Source: Streptomyces sp. NRRL B-1140 (lineage in GTDB: Bacteria > Actinomycetota > Actinomycetes > Streptomycetales > Streptomycetaceae). From it: DNA of 64,000 nt. Shown here piece after piece: positions 1 to 8,744 of the stretch. Made by a program: the position numbers and the translations under genes. Numbering within the stretch: position 1 is the first letter of the stretch; each line of letters opens with the position of its first letter. The notes below the pieces were generated by a model. That model saw only the letters and a program-made list of their open reading frames with translations, was not told the DNA's origin and did no database searches. The stretch is taken from the NCBI RefSeq assembly GCF_001280065.1, contig NZ_LGEA01000090.1:1-64000 (forward strand), in the 5' to 3' direction.

Positions 1-48
1 GATGGTACTGCAGGGGGGACCCTGTGGGAGAGTAGGACGCCGCCGAAC
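1..48 (+). rRNA. rrf: 5S ribosomal RNA, 3' end only
   Basis: The first 48 bases match the 3' half of an actinomycete 5S rRNA, including the conserved GGAGAGTAGGACGCCGCC stretch just before the mature end. The 5' part lies before the window. A strong terminator follows about ten bases later, as expected for the last gene of a 16S-23S-5S operon. The exact mature 3' end is uncertain by a few bases. Confidence 0.9.
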
Positions 49-58
49 AATTTTTGGG

Positions 59-90
59 AAAACCCCCGCATCTTCGGATGCGGGGGTTTT
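59..90 (+). terminator. Rho-independent terminator of the rRNA operon
   Basis: A 12 to 14 bp perfect stem (59-72 with 77-90) closes on a TTCG tetraloop and ends in a short T run. Its position directly behind the 5S rRNA makes it the rRNA operon terminator. It also separates that operon from the convergent DUF58 gene. Confidence 0.9.
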
Positions 91-128
91 CTGCGTTTCA
101 GGGCCCCCTTCCGGGGGCTCGCTGTCCG

Positions 129-1439
129 TTATAGGCGTCCGGATGCCTTCAAGGCCAAGTATGCGTCCGCCAGTGCCGGCGCCAGGTCGTCCGGTGCGGC
201 GTCGACGACCGTGACACCGTGGCGGCGGAGCTGCTCTGCGGTGCGGTGACGCTCCGACTGGGCCTGGGCGGCCGCCGCGGACTCGTATACGGCGTCCACA
301 TTTCTGCGGGCCTTGACCATTTCGCCGATGTGCGGGTCCGCCACCGAGGCCAGCAGGACCGTGTGGCGCTGGGTGAGCTGTGAGAGAACCGGCAGCAGGC
401 CCTCTTCGACGGGGGCTGCGTCCAGGGTCGTGAGGAGGACGACCAGGGAGCGGCGGGGGGACGTGCGCAGGGCGGTCGCCGTCAGGCCTCGGGCATCCGT
501 TTCGACGAGTTCGGGCTCGAGTGTGGCCATCGCGTTGACCAGAGCGGGAAGGACATCGCCTGCGCTACGGCCCTGGACGAGCGCGCGGACCTTCCGGTCG
601 TAGGCGAGGAGGTCCACGCGGTCGCCGGCGCGGGAGGCGAGGGCTGCAAGGAGAAGGGCCGCGTCCATCGAGGCGTCGAGGCGGGGGGCGTCGCCCACCC
701 GGCCGGCCGAGGTACGGCCGGTGTCCAGGACCAGCAGGATGTGGCGGTCGCGCTCGGGACGCCAGGTGCGTACGGCGACGGTGGTCTGGCGGGCGGTGGC
801 ACGCCAGTCGATGGAACGGGTGTCGTCGCCCGGGACGTACTCGCGGAGGCTGTCGAACTCGGTGCCTTCGCCGCGGGTGAGGACGCTGGTGCGGCCGTCC
901 AGTTCGCGGAGGCGGGCCAGCTTGGAGGGCAGGTGCTTGCGGCTGGTGAACGGGGGGAGGACGCGTACCGTCCAAGGGGCCTTGTGGGTCCCCTGACGGG
1001 AGAAGAGACCGAGGGGGCCGTAGGAGCGGATGGTGACGCGGTCGGCTTGACGGTCGCCTCGGCGGGTGGGGCTCAGGCGGGTGGTCACACGGCGACGTTC
1101 GCCCGGGGGGACCGTGAGGCGGTGGCGGGAGGCCGTTGTCTCCGTGCCTGTCTGCCAGCTGCTGGGGGGCCAGGCGTCACGGAGCCGGGCGCGCAGGGGG
1201 CGGCGGGACGGGTTGGTAACGGTGAGGGTCACGTCCGCCGTGTCGCCGAGGCGTACGGAGGTGTCGCCGGAGCGGGTCAGGCCCAGCCGGCGTACGGGGG
1301 CGGCGAGTGCGAAGTCGCAGGCGCAGGCCACGGCCAGAGGAGCGTTGACCGCCAGGATGCCCGTCCAGCTGGGCTCCCAGATGCCGACGGGGAGGGAGCC
1401 CAGGGCCGCGAGGAGGGCGGCGCGTCCGGTGAGTGCCAT
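129..1439 (-). CDS. DUF58 domain-containing protein
   Basis: 436 residues. An N-terminal hydrophobic segment (about residues 8-50) anchors the protein. A beta-rich region follows, then the DUF58 core with the typical R-S-I-D-W-R-A-T-A-R stretch and a vWA-like strand (HILLVLDTGR). DUF58 proteins are almost always encoded next to MoxR ATPases and are thought to act with them in assembling or maturing envelope or metal-dependent proteins. The ATG at 1439 overlaps the TGA of the upstream MoxR gene by one base, which implies coupled translation. It is the last gene of a five-gene minus-strand operon, and the rRNA terminator lies just beyond it. The target in Streptomyces is not known to me. Confidence 0.9.
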   Translation of the reverse strand: MALTGRAALLAALGSLPVGIWEPSWTGILAVNAPLAVACACDFALAAPVRRLGLTRSGDTSVRLGDTADVTLTVTNPSRRPLRARLRDAWPPSSWQTGTETTASRHRLTVPPGERRRVTTRLSPTRRGDRQADRVTIRSYGPLGLFSRQGTHKAPWTVRVLPPFTSRKHLPSKLARLRELDGRTSVLTRGEGTEFDSLREYVPGDDTRSIDWRATARQTTVAVRTWRPERDRHILLVLDTGRTSAGRVGDAPRLDASMDAALLLAALASRAGDRVDLLAYDRKVRALVQGRSAGDVLPALVNAMATLEPELVETDARGLTATALRTSPRRSLVVLLTTLDAAPVEEGLLPVLSQLTQRHTVLLASVADPHIGEMVKARRNVDAVYESAAAAQAQSERHRTAEQLRRHGVTVVDAAPDDLAPALADAYLALKASGRL

Positions 1440-2431
1440 CAGCGAGGGACGGGGACGTGGGCGAGGATCGCGTTGATCACGGAGTCGGCCGTCACGCCTT
1501 CCATCTCGGCCTCCGGGCGCAGTTGGACGCGGTGCCGAAGGGTGGGGAGGGCGAGTGCCTTCACGTCGTCGGGGATGACGTAGTCGCGGCCGGTCAGCCA
1601 GGCCCAGGCTCGGGCGGTGGCCAGCAGGGCCGTGGCGCCTCGGGGGGAGACGCCGAGAGTGAGGGACGGCGACTCGCGGGTGGCGCGGCAGATGTCGACG
1701 ACGTAGGCGGTGATCTCGGGGGAGACGGTCGTCTTCGCGACCGCGGCGCGGGCCGCTTCCAGGTCGGCCGGGCCCGCTACGGGGCGTACGCCGGCGGCGT
1801 GGAGGTCGCGCGGGTTGAAGCCCTCGGCGTGGCGGGTGAGGACGTCGATCTCGTCCTGGCGGGAGGGGAGGGGGATGGTCAGTTTGAGGAGGAAGCGGTC
1901 CAGCTGGGCTTCCGGGAGGGGGTAGGTGCCCTCGTACTCGACCGGGTTCTGGGTCGCTGCGACCAGGAACGGGTCGGGGAGGAGGCGGGGGGTGCCGTCG
2001 ACGGTGACCTGGCGTTCCTCCATGGCTTCCAGGAGGGACGACTGGGTCTTGGGGGGCGTGCGGTTGATCTCGTCGGCGAGCAGGAGGTTGGTGAAGACCG
2101 GGCCGGGCTGGAAGGAGAACTCGGCGCTGCGGGTGTCGTAGACCAGGGAGCCGGTGACGTCGCTGGGCATCAGGTCGGGGGTGAACTGGACGCGCTTGGT
2201 GTCGAGTTCCAGGGCGGAGGCGAGGGCGCGGACCAGGAGGGTCTTGGCCACGCCGGGGACGCCTTCGAGGAGGACGTGGCCGCGGCAGAGCAGGGCGACG
2301 ACGAGACCGGTGACGGCGGGGTCCTGGCCGACCACGGCCTTGGCGATCTCGGCGCGCAGGGCCTCCAGAGCGTCGCGGGCGGTGCCCGGGTCCCCGCTCT
2401 GCCCGGCGTTGTCAGTGGTCGGGTCCATCAT
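1439..2431 (-). CDS. MoxR family AAA+ ATPase
   Basis: 330 residues. Walker A is GVPGVAKT at residues 57-64, Walker B LLLADEIN at about 116-123, and a sensor-1 segment reads AATQNPVEYEGTYPLPEAQLDRF's first part (AATQNPVEYEG). The length is normal for the MoxR family. These cytoplasmic chaperone-like ATPases work with vWA/DUF58 partners. The start ATG at 2431 sits in an ATGA overlap with the DUF4350 gene upstream, and its stop overlaps the DUF58 start, so three genes are translationally coupled. A second in-frame ATG directly follows the first. Function beyond the family assignment is inference. Confidence 0.93.
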   Translation of the reverse strand: MMDPTTDNAGQSGDPGTARDALEALRAEIAKAVVGQDPAVTGLVVALLCRGHVLLEGVPGVAKTLLVRALASALELDTKRVQFTPDLMPSDVTGSLVYDTRSAEFSFQPGPVFTNLLLADEINRTPPKTQSSLLEAMEERQVTVDGTPRLLPDPFLVAATQNPVEYEGTYPLPEAQLDRFLLKLTIPLPSRQDEIDVLTRHAEGFNPRDLHAAGVRPVAGPADLEAARAAVAKTTVSPEITAYVVDICRATRESPSLTLGVSPRGATALLATARAWAWLTGRDYVIPDDVKALALPTLRHRVQLRPEAEMEGVTADSVINAILAHVPVPR

Positions 2432-3624
2432 GGACGGCGTACCTCTCTTTCGAGGGCGTCGAGTCGGTCGGCGAGTGCGATGAGTGCTGCGTCGTCGCTG
2501 GGCGGTGGTCCGAAGAGGAGGGCGTGCAGGTCCTGGCCGTTGCCGTGGAGGTGGGCGGACAGGGCGGGGAGCAGGGCCTCGGGCGTGTGCGCCTGGGTGA
2601 CGGGGACGCCGGTGAGGGGGGCGAGGCGGGTGCGGGTGGTGGAGCGCAGAGCGTCGGCCGCGCGGTCGCGGGCGTCGGTCTTGCGGTAGAGGCGGGCGCG
2701 GCCTTCGGCGGTTTCAGAGGCGCGGATCGCGACGGGGAGTTTCTCGGGCACGAGGGGGCCGAGCCGGCGTGCCCGCCAGAGGGCGGCCAGGGCTGCGGCG
2801 ATGAAGAGCTGCAGCGTGCCCCAGAGCCAGCCCGAGGGGAGCAGGTCGAAGAAGCTGCGTTCGTCGTCCGGGCCGGTGGCCGACGCGTCGGAGAGCGAGG
2901 GGAGGTACCAGACCAGATGGGGGCGGGAGCCGAGGAGTTGGAGGGCGAGGGAGGCGTTGCCGTGTTCGTCGAGGCGGTCGTTGAGGAGGATGTCGGGCGC
3001 ACCGAGGGCGATGGTGTCGCCGTCCCCGCGCCGGTCCGGGATGCGCAGCAGGGTGGTCAGGCGTTCGCTGGGGTAGCACGCGTCGGCGCCGAGGTGGGTG
3101 GTGGAGTAGCGGACGCCGCCCGTGTCGGCGGTGCCGGCGCGCCGGGCGGCGGGCAGGGCGCAGTCGGGGGCGAGCGTCGAGTCGAGGCTGGTGGCGGGGT
3201 CGGCGGTGACGCCGGGGGCGAGCCGTTCGATGGAGGCGCTGCCGGAGGCGACCAGGATTGTGCGGCCGTGGGACCCGGCGAACGCGTGGTGGAGCCGGGT
3301 CTGTTGACGGGGGGTCAGCAGGTCGGGGGTGGCGACGAGAAGAGTGGTGTCCGGGCCGGCAGCGGTGGCTGCTTCGTCGAGAGTGGTGACCACGCGGGTG
3401 TCCACGCCCCGGTCGGCGAGGAGTTCGGCGACGGCGCGGCTGCCGTAGCGATCGGCGGAGCGCGGGTCGAGTTCGCCGTGGCGGGCGTCGGAGCGGATGA
3501 CGGCGATGGCGATCGCTCCGGCGAGGAGCACCACGAGGGCGAGGGCGATGCCGCGTGTGCGGGTCCACATCTGGCGGGCGGTGAGCGAGGCCGAGGTGGA
3601 GGTGAGGGTGGCCCCGGTGGTCAT
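2428..3624 (-). CDS. DUF4350 domain-containing membrane protein
   Basis: 398 residues from the ATG at 3624, chosen because it forms an ATGA overlap with the upstream DUF4129 gene. Much longer readings upstream run through that gene in another frame. A single N-terminal membrane segment (about residues 23-42) is followed by an extracytoplasmic DUF4350 domain. It begins around the conserved D-P-R-S-A-D-R-Y-G-S-R-A-V-A-E-L-L segment, which resembles ABC-associated GldG-like sequences. A second hydrophobic segment (LFIAAALAALWRARRLG) lies near residue 270. It probably forms a membrane complex with the neighbouring MoxR, DUF58 and DUF4129 proteins. No catalytic motif was recognised. Confidence 0.87.
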   Translation of the reverse strand: MTTGATLTSTSASLTARQMWTRTRGIALALVVLLAGAIAIAVIRSDARHGELDPRSADRYGSRAVAELLADRGVDTRVVTTLDEAATAAGPDTTLLVATPDLLTPRQQTRLHHAFAGSHGRTILVASGSASIERLAPGVTADPATSLDSTLAPDCALPAARRAGTADTGGVRYSTTHLGADACYPSERLTTLLRIPDRRGDGDTIALGAPDILLNDRLDEHGNASLALQLLGSRPHLVWYLPSLSDASATGPDDERSFFDLLPSGWLWGTLQLFIAAALAALWRARRLGPLVPEKLPVAIRASETAEGRARLYRKTDARDRAADALRSTTRTRLAPLTGVPVTQAHTPEALLPALSAHLHGNGQDLHALLFGPPPSDDAALIALADRLDALEREVRRP

Positions 3625-4388
3625 TCGGCGGCTCCCGGGTGGGTGTGGGGGGCCGTGGCGGCGCTGCTCGTCGCGAGTTGGGGCTTGCTGCGTTCCAGGT
3701 CGCGGTCGAGTTCGGCGATGCGGTGGTACGACTGCTCGGTCGCCGAGCGGCCGCCGTATGTGACGTCGTCGAAGTCGCGGGCGGCGGTGCGCAGTCGGTC
3801 GGTGTGGGCGGGCAGGGCCCGGCCGGCTTCGGCTGCTGCCTCGTCGGCGGTGCGGCCGGGGCGGACGTCGAGGAGGGCGCGTTCCTCGAGGGCGCGGACG
3901 AGGGCCCGCATGCGTTCCTGGACGGCCTTGCTCCAGTGGCCCTGGGCGGCGTGTGCCTCGGCTGCGGCGCGGTGGTCGGCGGCGCTGCGGGGGCGGTCGT
4001 CGAACAGGGCGGCGGACGAGGTGGGTTGGCGGCGTGGGGTGCCCAGGCGCCACCACAGGGCGGCCAGCACGGCGACGACGGCCAGGGCGATGACGAGGAG
4101 GCCGAGTGTGCCGCCGGGGGTGGCGTCCGAGGTGGCGCTGAGGAGTTTGCCGAGCCACTCCCAGAAGGCGTCGAGGGCGCGCTGGAAGAGGCTGGGGTCG
4201 TTCTCGTGGTACATCCGCTTGGACAGTTCGCGCCGGGCCGCCTCGCGCGCGGGGTCGCGCGGTGTGGTGAGGGGTGGCTCGTCCGCGGAGCGGGCCGATG
4301 ACAGCAGCGTGCTGTCGTGGGCGCTCAGCAGCGTCCGTATGCCGGCGCGTGGCAGCGCCGTGGTGAGAAGTTCCCCCGCCCGGCTCAC
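3621..4388 (-). CDS. DUF4129 domain-containing membrane protein
   Basis: About 255 residues from a GTG at 4388, preceded by GGAG eight bases upstream and lying five bases after the previous gene's stop. A longer ATG-start reading at 4442 would overlap that gene by 50 bases and is less likely. A central membrane helix (GTLGLLVIALAVVAVLAALWW) separates an extracytoplasmic N-terminus from a cytoplasmic helical DUF4129 domain. DUF4129 is found C-terminally in transglutaminase-like proteins and in operons with MoxR/DUF58, as here. It is probably part of the same envelope complex; the biochemical role is unknown. Confidence 0.85.
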   Translation of the reverse strand: MSRAGELLTTALPRAGIRTLLSAHDSTLLSSARSADEPPLTTPRDPAREAARRELSKRMYHENDPSLFQRALDAFWEWLGKLLSATSDATPGGTLGLLVIALAVVAVLAALWWRLGTPRRQPTSSAALFDDRPRSAADHRAAAEAHAAQGHWSKAVQERMRALVRALEERALLDVRPGRTADEAAAEAGRALPAHTDRLRTAARDFDDVTYGGRSATEQSYHRIAELDRDLERSKPQLATSSAATAPHTHPGAAE

Positions 4389-4392
4389 CGCA

Positions 4393-5736
4393 TCAGCTCC
4401 CCGGGGTGGTGCCGGGGGCGGTGGGGCCATAGCCCTGGACACCGGCGGCGCGGGCCAGTTCGAGGTCGAGGGCCTCGCGGCGGATGCGCTGGTCGATGTA
4501 GAGGAGCACGGTGACGCCCGCTGTGATCGGGAACGTGATCATGGAGCCGATCACCGAACCGATGCCGCTGATGATGAGGAAGGTCCAGCCCAGGCCGCCG
4601 ACACCGGTGTTGAGCCAGCCGGTGAGGCCGTCGCCGCTGAGGGCCGCGGCGAGCAGGGTGAAGGGGATGACGATGATCGACGCGACGACGTTGGCGATGA
4701 GCGTGGCGAGCAGCTGGATGCCGAAGATCCGCCACCAGGTGCCCTGGACGAGCTTCGCGGAGCGGCCCATGGCCTTCTTGATGCCCTGCTTCTCCAGCAT
4801 GAGGGCGGGAGAGGCGAGGGAAAAGCGGATCGCCAGCCACAAGGCGACGATGCCGGCGCCGATGATGCCGAGGACCATGAGGGCGACGCCTGCGCCGGTG
4901 CTCCCGGCGACGGTGAGGAGGAGGCCGGGCACGGCTCCCACGGTCACGACCCCGACGGTGATGAGCAGCAACACGCAGATGAGACCGAAGAGCTTGAGGA
5001 CCTGAGGGCGGGCGTCCCGCCAGGCCTCGCCGATGGTCACCGGCTTGCCGAGCACGGCGCGGCTGGTGACGGTGGTGAGCAGGGCGGTCGCGATGACCGT
5101 GCCGACCAGGGAGATCACGAAGACGACGGTGGAGCTGAGCATGGCGTCGCCCATGGCGCGGCTCAGCTCGTTGAGGCCGGCGCTGGGGTCGTTGAGGGCG
5201 TCGGTGCTGGTGCCGTCGAGGACCAGGCCCTGGAAGAGGACGACGATGACCTCGGTGAGGACGGCGACGGTGAGCGAGATGCCCAGGACCGTGCGCCAGT
5301 AGGTGCGCATGGTGGAGACCGCGCCGTCGAGGATCTCGCCCACGCCGAGCGGGCGGAGCGGGATGACGCCGGGCTTGGCGGCGGGAGGCGGGCCGCCCCA
5401 GCCGCTTCCCCAGCCGCGGTGGGCTCCGGGGGCGCCGTATCCGCCACTGCCCGCGGGGCCGTGTCCGCCGGGGGGCTGGTTGCCCCAGCCCGGGCCGGGG
5501 GGCGGAGGAGGGGGAGCCTGGCCGGGGGCGGTCGGGCCGCTGGGGGCGGACCACTGGGCCGGTGGCGGCTGCTCCTTGGACCACTGCGGGCCCGGGTTCT
5601 GCGGGGCCTGGGCCGGCTGGTCCGCCGGCTGGGCGGGGCCGGGGTGGTCGGTGGGCTCCGTAGGGCCGGAGTGGTCCGGCTTCTGGCCGTCGGACGGGGC
5701 GGATCCGGGCGAGGCCCAGCCCGGAGTGTCGTTCAT
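4393..5736 (-). CDS. Proline-rich N-terminal integral membrane protein (glycerophosphodiester phosphodiesterase membrane-domain type)
   Basis: 447 residues. The first about 130 residues are Pro/Gly/Gln-rich and disordered, and include several GPxxPxxP-type runs. A short conserved element (KPGVIPLRPLGVGEILDGA) then leads into about six membrane helices. This PLxVGEIL...A lead-in is typical of the actinobacterial membrane family often annotated as glycerophosphoryl diester phosphodiesterase membrane domain; there is no catalytic phosphodiesterase domain. The start is firm: AAGGAG lies five bases before the ATG at 5736. It is the first gene of the MoxR/DUF58 operon, so the operon promoter should lie in the 140 bases shared with divergent mtnA. 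Confidence 0.85.
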   Translation of the reverse strand: MNDTPGWASPGSAPSDGQKPDHSGPTEPTDHPGPAQPADQPAQAPQNPGPQWSKEQPPPAQWSAPSGPTAPGQAPPPPPPGPGWGNQPPGGHGPAGSGGYGAPGAHRGWGSGWGGPPPAAKPGVIPLRPLGVGEILDGAVSTMRTYWRTVLGISLTVAVLTEVIVVLFQGLVLDGTSTDALNDPSAGLNELSRAMGDAMLSSTVVFVISLVGTVIATALLTTVTSRAVLGKPVTIGEAWRDARPQVLKLFGLICVLLLITVGVVTVGAVPGLLLTVAGSTGAGVALMVLGIIGAGIVALWLAIRFSLASPALMLEKQGIKKAMGRSAKLVQGTWWRIFGIQLLATLIANVVASIIVIPFTLLAAALSGDGLTGWLNTGVGGLGWTFLIISGIGSVIGSMITFPITAGVTVLLYIDQRIRREALDLELARAAGVQGYGPTAPGTTPGS

Positions 5737-5876
5737 CGTCGCTCCTTCACGGTGCCCGTCCGCGGTCGCGGTGGCAGGTTGGCTGCCATCGTGCCATGGG
5801 GTGGTCTTGGAGTGACCGGCCGCGGTAGGGGCTGCGTACCTTCAATTGTCCGCCCGATAGGGGGCAGACTGACCGC

Positions 5877-7025
5877 ATGGCTGATCAGTACGCGCACAGC
5901 GGCGATGACAAGCGGCCGACCGAGATTCCGGCGATCCGCTGGGAAGAGCCACCGGAAGGCCCCGTTCTGGTCCTGCTGGACCAGACGAGGCTGCCGGCCG
6001 AGGAGGTCGAACTGGTCTGTACGGATGCGCCCGCGCTCGTGGAGGCGATCCGCTCGCTGGCGGTGCGCGGGGCGCCGCTGCTCGGCATCGCGGGGGCGTA
6101 CGGTGTCGCGCTCGCTGCCGTACGGGGCTTCGACGTGGACGAGGCGGCGGCCGCGCTGGCTGCCGCCCGGCCGACCGCGGTGAACCTGGCTGTGGGCGTT
6201 CGCCGGGCGCAGTCGGCGCACGAGGCGGCGCTGGCCAAGGGCGCTGACGTCCGGCAGGCGGCCGCGGCGGCGCTGGCCGCGGCGCGGCAGTTGCACCGGG
6301 AGGACGCCGAGGCGAGCGGCCGGATGGCCGAGCACGGGCTGGCGCTGCTGGATGAGCTGCTGCCCGGTGGCGGGCACCGGATCCTCACCCACTGCAACAC
6401 CGGTTCGCTGGTGTCGGGCGGTGAGGGGACGGCGTTCGCGGTGGCGCTCGCGGCGCACCGGAGGGGGCGGCTGCGGCGGCTGTGGGTGGACGAGACGCGG
6501 CCGCTGCTGCAGGGCGCTCGTCTGACGGCGTACGAGGCGGCTCGCAGCGGGATGGCGTACACGCTGCTCACCGACAACGCGGCGGGGTCGCTGTTCGCCG
6601 CGGGGGAGGTGGACGCGGTGCTGATCGGGGCGGACCGCATCACGGCGGACGGTTCGGTCGCGAACAAGGTCGGGAGCTATCCGCTGGCCGTGCTGGCGCG
6701 GTACCACCATGTGCCGTTCATCGTGGTGGCGCCGGTGACGACGGTGGACCTGGACACGGCGGACGGGGCGTCCGTCGAGGTGGAGCAGCGTCCCGGGCAC
6801 GAGGTGACCGAGGTGACGGCGCCGCAGGTGCCGGTGGTCGGTGCGGAGGCGGGCGGGGGCATTCCGGTGGCGCCGCTGGGGACGCAGGCGTACAACCCGG
6901 CGTTCGACGTGACGCCGCCCGAGTTGGTGACGGCGATCGTCACGGAGGAGGGTGCCGTTTCGCCCGTGACGGCTGAGGCACTCGCCCAGGTGTGTGCGCG
7001 CTCCCGCGGGATGGCGGGGGGCTGA
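5877..7025 (+). CDS. mtnA: S-methyl-5-thioribose-1-phosphate isomerase
   Basis: 382 residues. MtnA converts methylthioribose-1-phosphate to methylthioribulose-1-phosphate in the cytosolic methionine salvage pathway. The eIF2B-like fold is recognisable from RGAPLLGIAGAYG near residues 62-75, the active-site cysteine in THCNTGS (about residue 166), and the catalytic aspartate in IGADRI (about residue 249), followed by NKVGSYPLAVLA. The length is usual for the family. No Shine-Dalgarno is visible before the ATG at 5877; a CAGACT hexamer ends six bases upstream, so leaderless transcription is possible. In related Streptomyces chromosomes mtnA lies directly upstream of mtrA; here about 2.2 kb separates them. 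Confidence 0.95.
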   Translation: MADQYAHSGDDKRPTEIPAIRWEEPPEGPVLVLLDQTRLPAEEVELVCTDAPALVEAIRSLAVRGAPLLGIAGAYGVALAAVRGFDVDEAAAALAAARPTAVNLAVGVRRAQSAHEAALAKGADVRQAAAAALAAARQLHREDAEASGRMAEHGLALLDELLPGGGHRILTHCNTGSLVSGGEGTAFAVALAAHRRGRLRRLWVDETRPLLQGARLTAYEAARSGMAYTLLTDNAAGSLFAAGEVDAVLIGADRITADGSVANKVGSYPLAVLARYHHVPFIVVAPVTTVDLDTADGASVEVEQRPGHEVTEVTAPQVPVVGAEAGGGIPVAPLGTQAYNPAFDVTPPELVTAIVTEEGAVSPVTAEALAQVCARSRGMAGG

Positions 7026-7144
7026 GCCGGGCGGTGCGGGGGTCACGGAGGGTGTGCGGGGCGGGAAGGGCTCCGGCACCCTTCTCGCGCCGTCTCCAGG
7101 GCCCGGGGCGGGGTGCGCGGCGCCCGGGGCCTGATCATCGACGG

Positions 7145-7243
7145 GCGGGCGAGGGCAGACAGTAGCGCTTGCTGCGACTATGGGCACTGGCCGGTGACCT
7201 ACCTCACCACTGCCTTCGCCACGGATGAGAATGGGATGCTCTC
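7145..7243 (+). repeat. Left copy of a diverged direct repeat of the mtrA upstream region
   Basis: About 100 bases after mtnA align with 9174-9274, the sequence that runs into the mtrA start codon. By eye they are roughly three-quarters identical, with two or three single-base gaps. Shared blocks include CGACTAT, CACTGG, GTGACCT-CCTCACCAC, CCTTCGC and ATGAGAATGGGATG. The left copy keeps the end of the leader and the initiator region but then diverges, so no mtrA coding sequence follows. It marks the left edge of the 2-kb segment inserted between mtnA and mtrA. Confidence 0.8.
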
Positions 7244-7259
7244 ACCCTGATCAACAGAA

Positions 7260-7342
7260 ACGGCCCCCTTACCTGCGCCGATGCGCGGGGAGAGGGGCCG
7301 TGACATCCAACGGTGACATCAAGGCCCGCGCACGGCGCGGGC
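7260..7342 (+). terminator. Two consecutive GC-rich hairpins after the left repeat
   Basis: ACGGCCCC (7260-7267) pairs with GGGGCCGT (7294-7301) across a 26-base loop. Next, GCCCGCGC (7324-7331) pairs perfectly with GCGCGGGC (7335-7342) around a 3-base loop. There is no long T run, which is common for Streptomyces terminators. They would stop transcripts initiated in the left promoter-like repeat, or read-through from mtnA. The terminator role is inference. Confidence 0.45.
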
Positions 7343-7495
7343 GCGCGCCGCCTCTGCGGCGCGGCCTGCCTCCTGTCTGCGCCCCGGCTGGCCGCGCCCG
7401 GCGGCGCGCTCGACGGCTGCGGGCATGAAGTGGGAGACACCCTCTGTGGCTGGGGCGGTCGGCTCCACGGCTTTAGACAGCGGGCGAGTCTCTAA

Positions 7496-7574
7496 GATCA
7501 TGGCCCCAACGTCGTGCTTTAACGGGCAGGTCCACAGACTGCCCGACGCGCCGGAAGCTTACGGGGCCATGATC
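7496..7574. repeat. 12-bp perfect inverted repeat enclosing a smaller hairpin
   Basis: GATCATGGCCCC (7496-7507) is the exact reverse complement of GGGGCCATGATC (7563-7574). Within the 55-base spacer, GGGCAG (7524-7529) pairs with CTGCCC (7539-7544). The element lies 49 bases past the stop codon of the minus-strand FUSC gene and may be its terminator, but the long spacer is atypical. It could also be a recombination or attachment structure left by the insertion. Confidence 0.6.
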
Positions 7575-7622
7575 ACTCGCCCCAAAGCAGCTCCCGTCCA
7601 AAGCCGCTCCGCCGACCTGTTG

Positions 7623-8744
7623 TCACTGGTGCCGCTTGCGTTTGGCCAGTAGCCCCGCCATCAGCATGACCAGCAGGCTGATGCCCACACCGCACAAGGT
7701 CCACAGCACTCGGTAGCCCTCTGCCGAGTCGTCGGAGGGCTGCGGAAGGTCCACCAGGATGAGGACCCCTGCGGCGATGGCGGCGGTGTAGAGGGTGTAG
7801 TTCCAAAAGCGGATTCCTGCTCCATGCATGAAGAGGACGAGCGCCACCAGTTCAAGTCCGCGATGGATCGCGAACAGCTTGAGGCCCTGTTCACTCGCGG
7901 CTACCCAGAGCAGGAGCGCGGCCACAATGGCACCGATCAAGGCACCAGAGAGGCGCTGCGCGCTGACAATGGCGGCCTGCTCCAGATTCGGCTTCAGCGC
8001 GATCATGGCCGCGATCGGGATCCAGGAGCCGTACGAGAGATCCAGCCCGAATGCCAGCGCCACGGTGCCGCCGATGACCACGGCGCGGATCACTGCGAAC
8101 AGGATCAGTGGCGGCGTCAGCTCCCTGCGGGAGGTATCGCCCGGGAGCTCCGAGAAGGGCTGCTCCTGCTCCACACGTCCCCGCACCAGCCACCAGAGGA
8201 ACGTCACCACGATCCACAGGGCCGCACCGCCGGCCCAGGAGAGCACCTGTCCCCAGGTGTAGCTGGTGATGTGGCCCTCTTTGTGAAGGCTGAACTCGAA
8301 CGCAACGGCCACGATGAACCAGATATTGAGGAGCAGAGCGTTGACGAATCGACGTACCCCGAACACGGCTGCCAGGCCCGCAGCCAGCGTGACCAGGAAA
8401 GACGCCAGCACCAGCCAGCCCCAGGCCTCCGACCCGATGCCGAACCCCAGCGCCGTCACCCCAGCACCGATCAGCGCGAAGACAGCGATGTGAAGCGCGC
8501 GGTACCCGTAGCTGCCTCCCGGGTCGGCCAGCGCTGCGAACAGGAGGCCGAACAACGCGCTGAGCAGGTACACCTCGTATCCGATGGCCCAGAAGACGAA
8601 CATGGGCACAAGCGCGGTGTCCAGGAAGGCAACCGCCCGCGGCCAGTTGAGCCCCGCAGGGTTGAGCTCGAACACCTTCGACAGCCAGATCATGGCCTTG
8701 CCTCGATGAACAGGCTCTGCTGCTCGTCTGCCCTCAGAGGTCAC
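7623..8744 (-). CDS. FUSC-like (aromatic acid exporter type) integral membrane protein
   Basis: 373 residues from GTG 8744 (GGGAGG six bases upstream), or 356 from ATG 8693 (GAGG seven bases upstream). Both starts are plausible, and the ATG better fits the membrane-domain boundary. Two blocks of about four or five hydrophobic helices (residues 30-195 and 225-370) flank a short charged loop (RGRVEQEQPFSEL). The repeated layout, and the G-S-W-I-P-I-A-A-M-I-A-L-K-P segment in the second block, recall the FUSC/YccS/aromatic-acid-exporter superfamily; an exporter role is inferred. It is the only full gene in the segment between mtnA and mtrA. Its G+C looks lower than that of the neighbours, consistent with acquisition by transfer. 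Confidence 0.75.
   Translation of the reverse strand: MTSEGRRAAEPVHRGKAMIWLSKVFELNPAGLNWPRAVAFLDTALVPMFVFWAIGYEVYLLSALFGLLFAALADPGGSYGYRALHIAVFALIGAGVTALGFGIGSEAWGWLVLASFLVTLAAGLAAVFGVRRFVNALLLNIWFIVAVAFEFSLHKEGHITSYTWGQVLSWAGGAALWIVVTFLWWLVRGRVEQEQPFSELPGDTSRRELTPPLILFAVIRAVVIGGTVALAFGLDLSYGSWIPIAAMIALKPNLEQAAIVSAQRLSGALIGAIVAALLLWVAASEQGLKLFAIHRGLELVALVLFMHGAGIRFWNYTLYTAAIAAGVLILVDLPQPSDDSAEGYRVLWTLCGVGISLLVMLMAGLLAKRKRHQ

Noticed and set aside
2524..6183. 1219-codon plus-strand open frame across the MoxR/DUF58 operon
   Set aside because: Translation is Gly/Glu/Ala-rich filler and runs through several well-supported minus-strand genes and into mtnA in the wrong frame.
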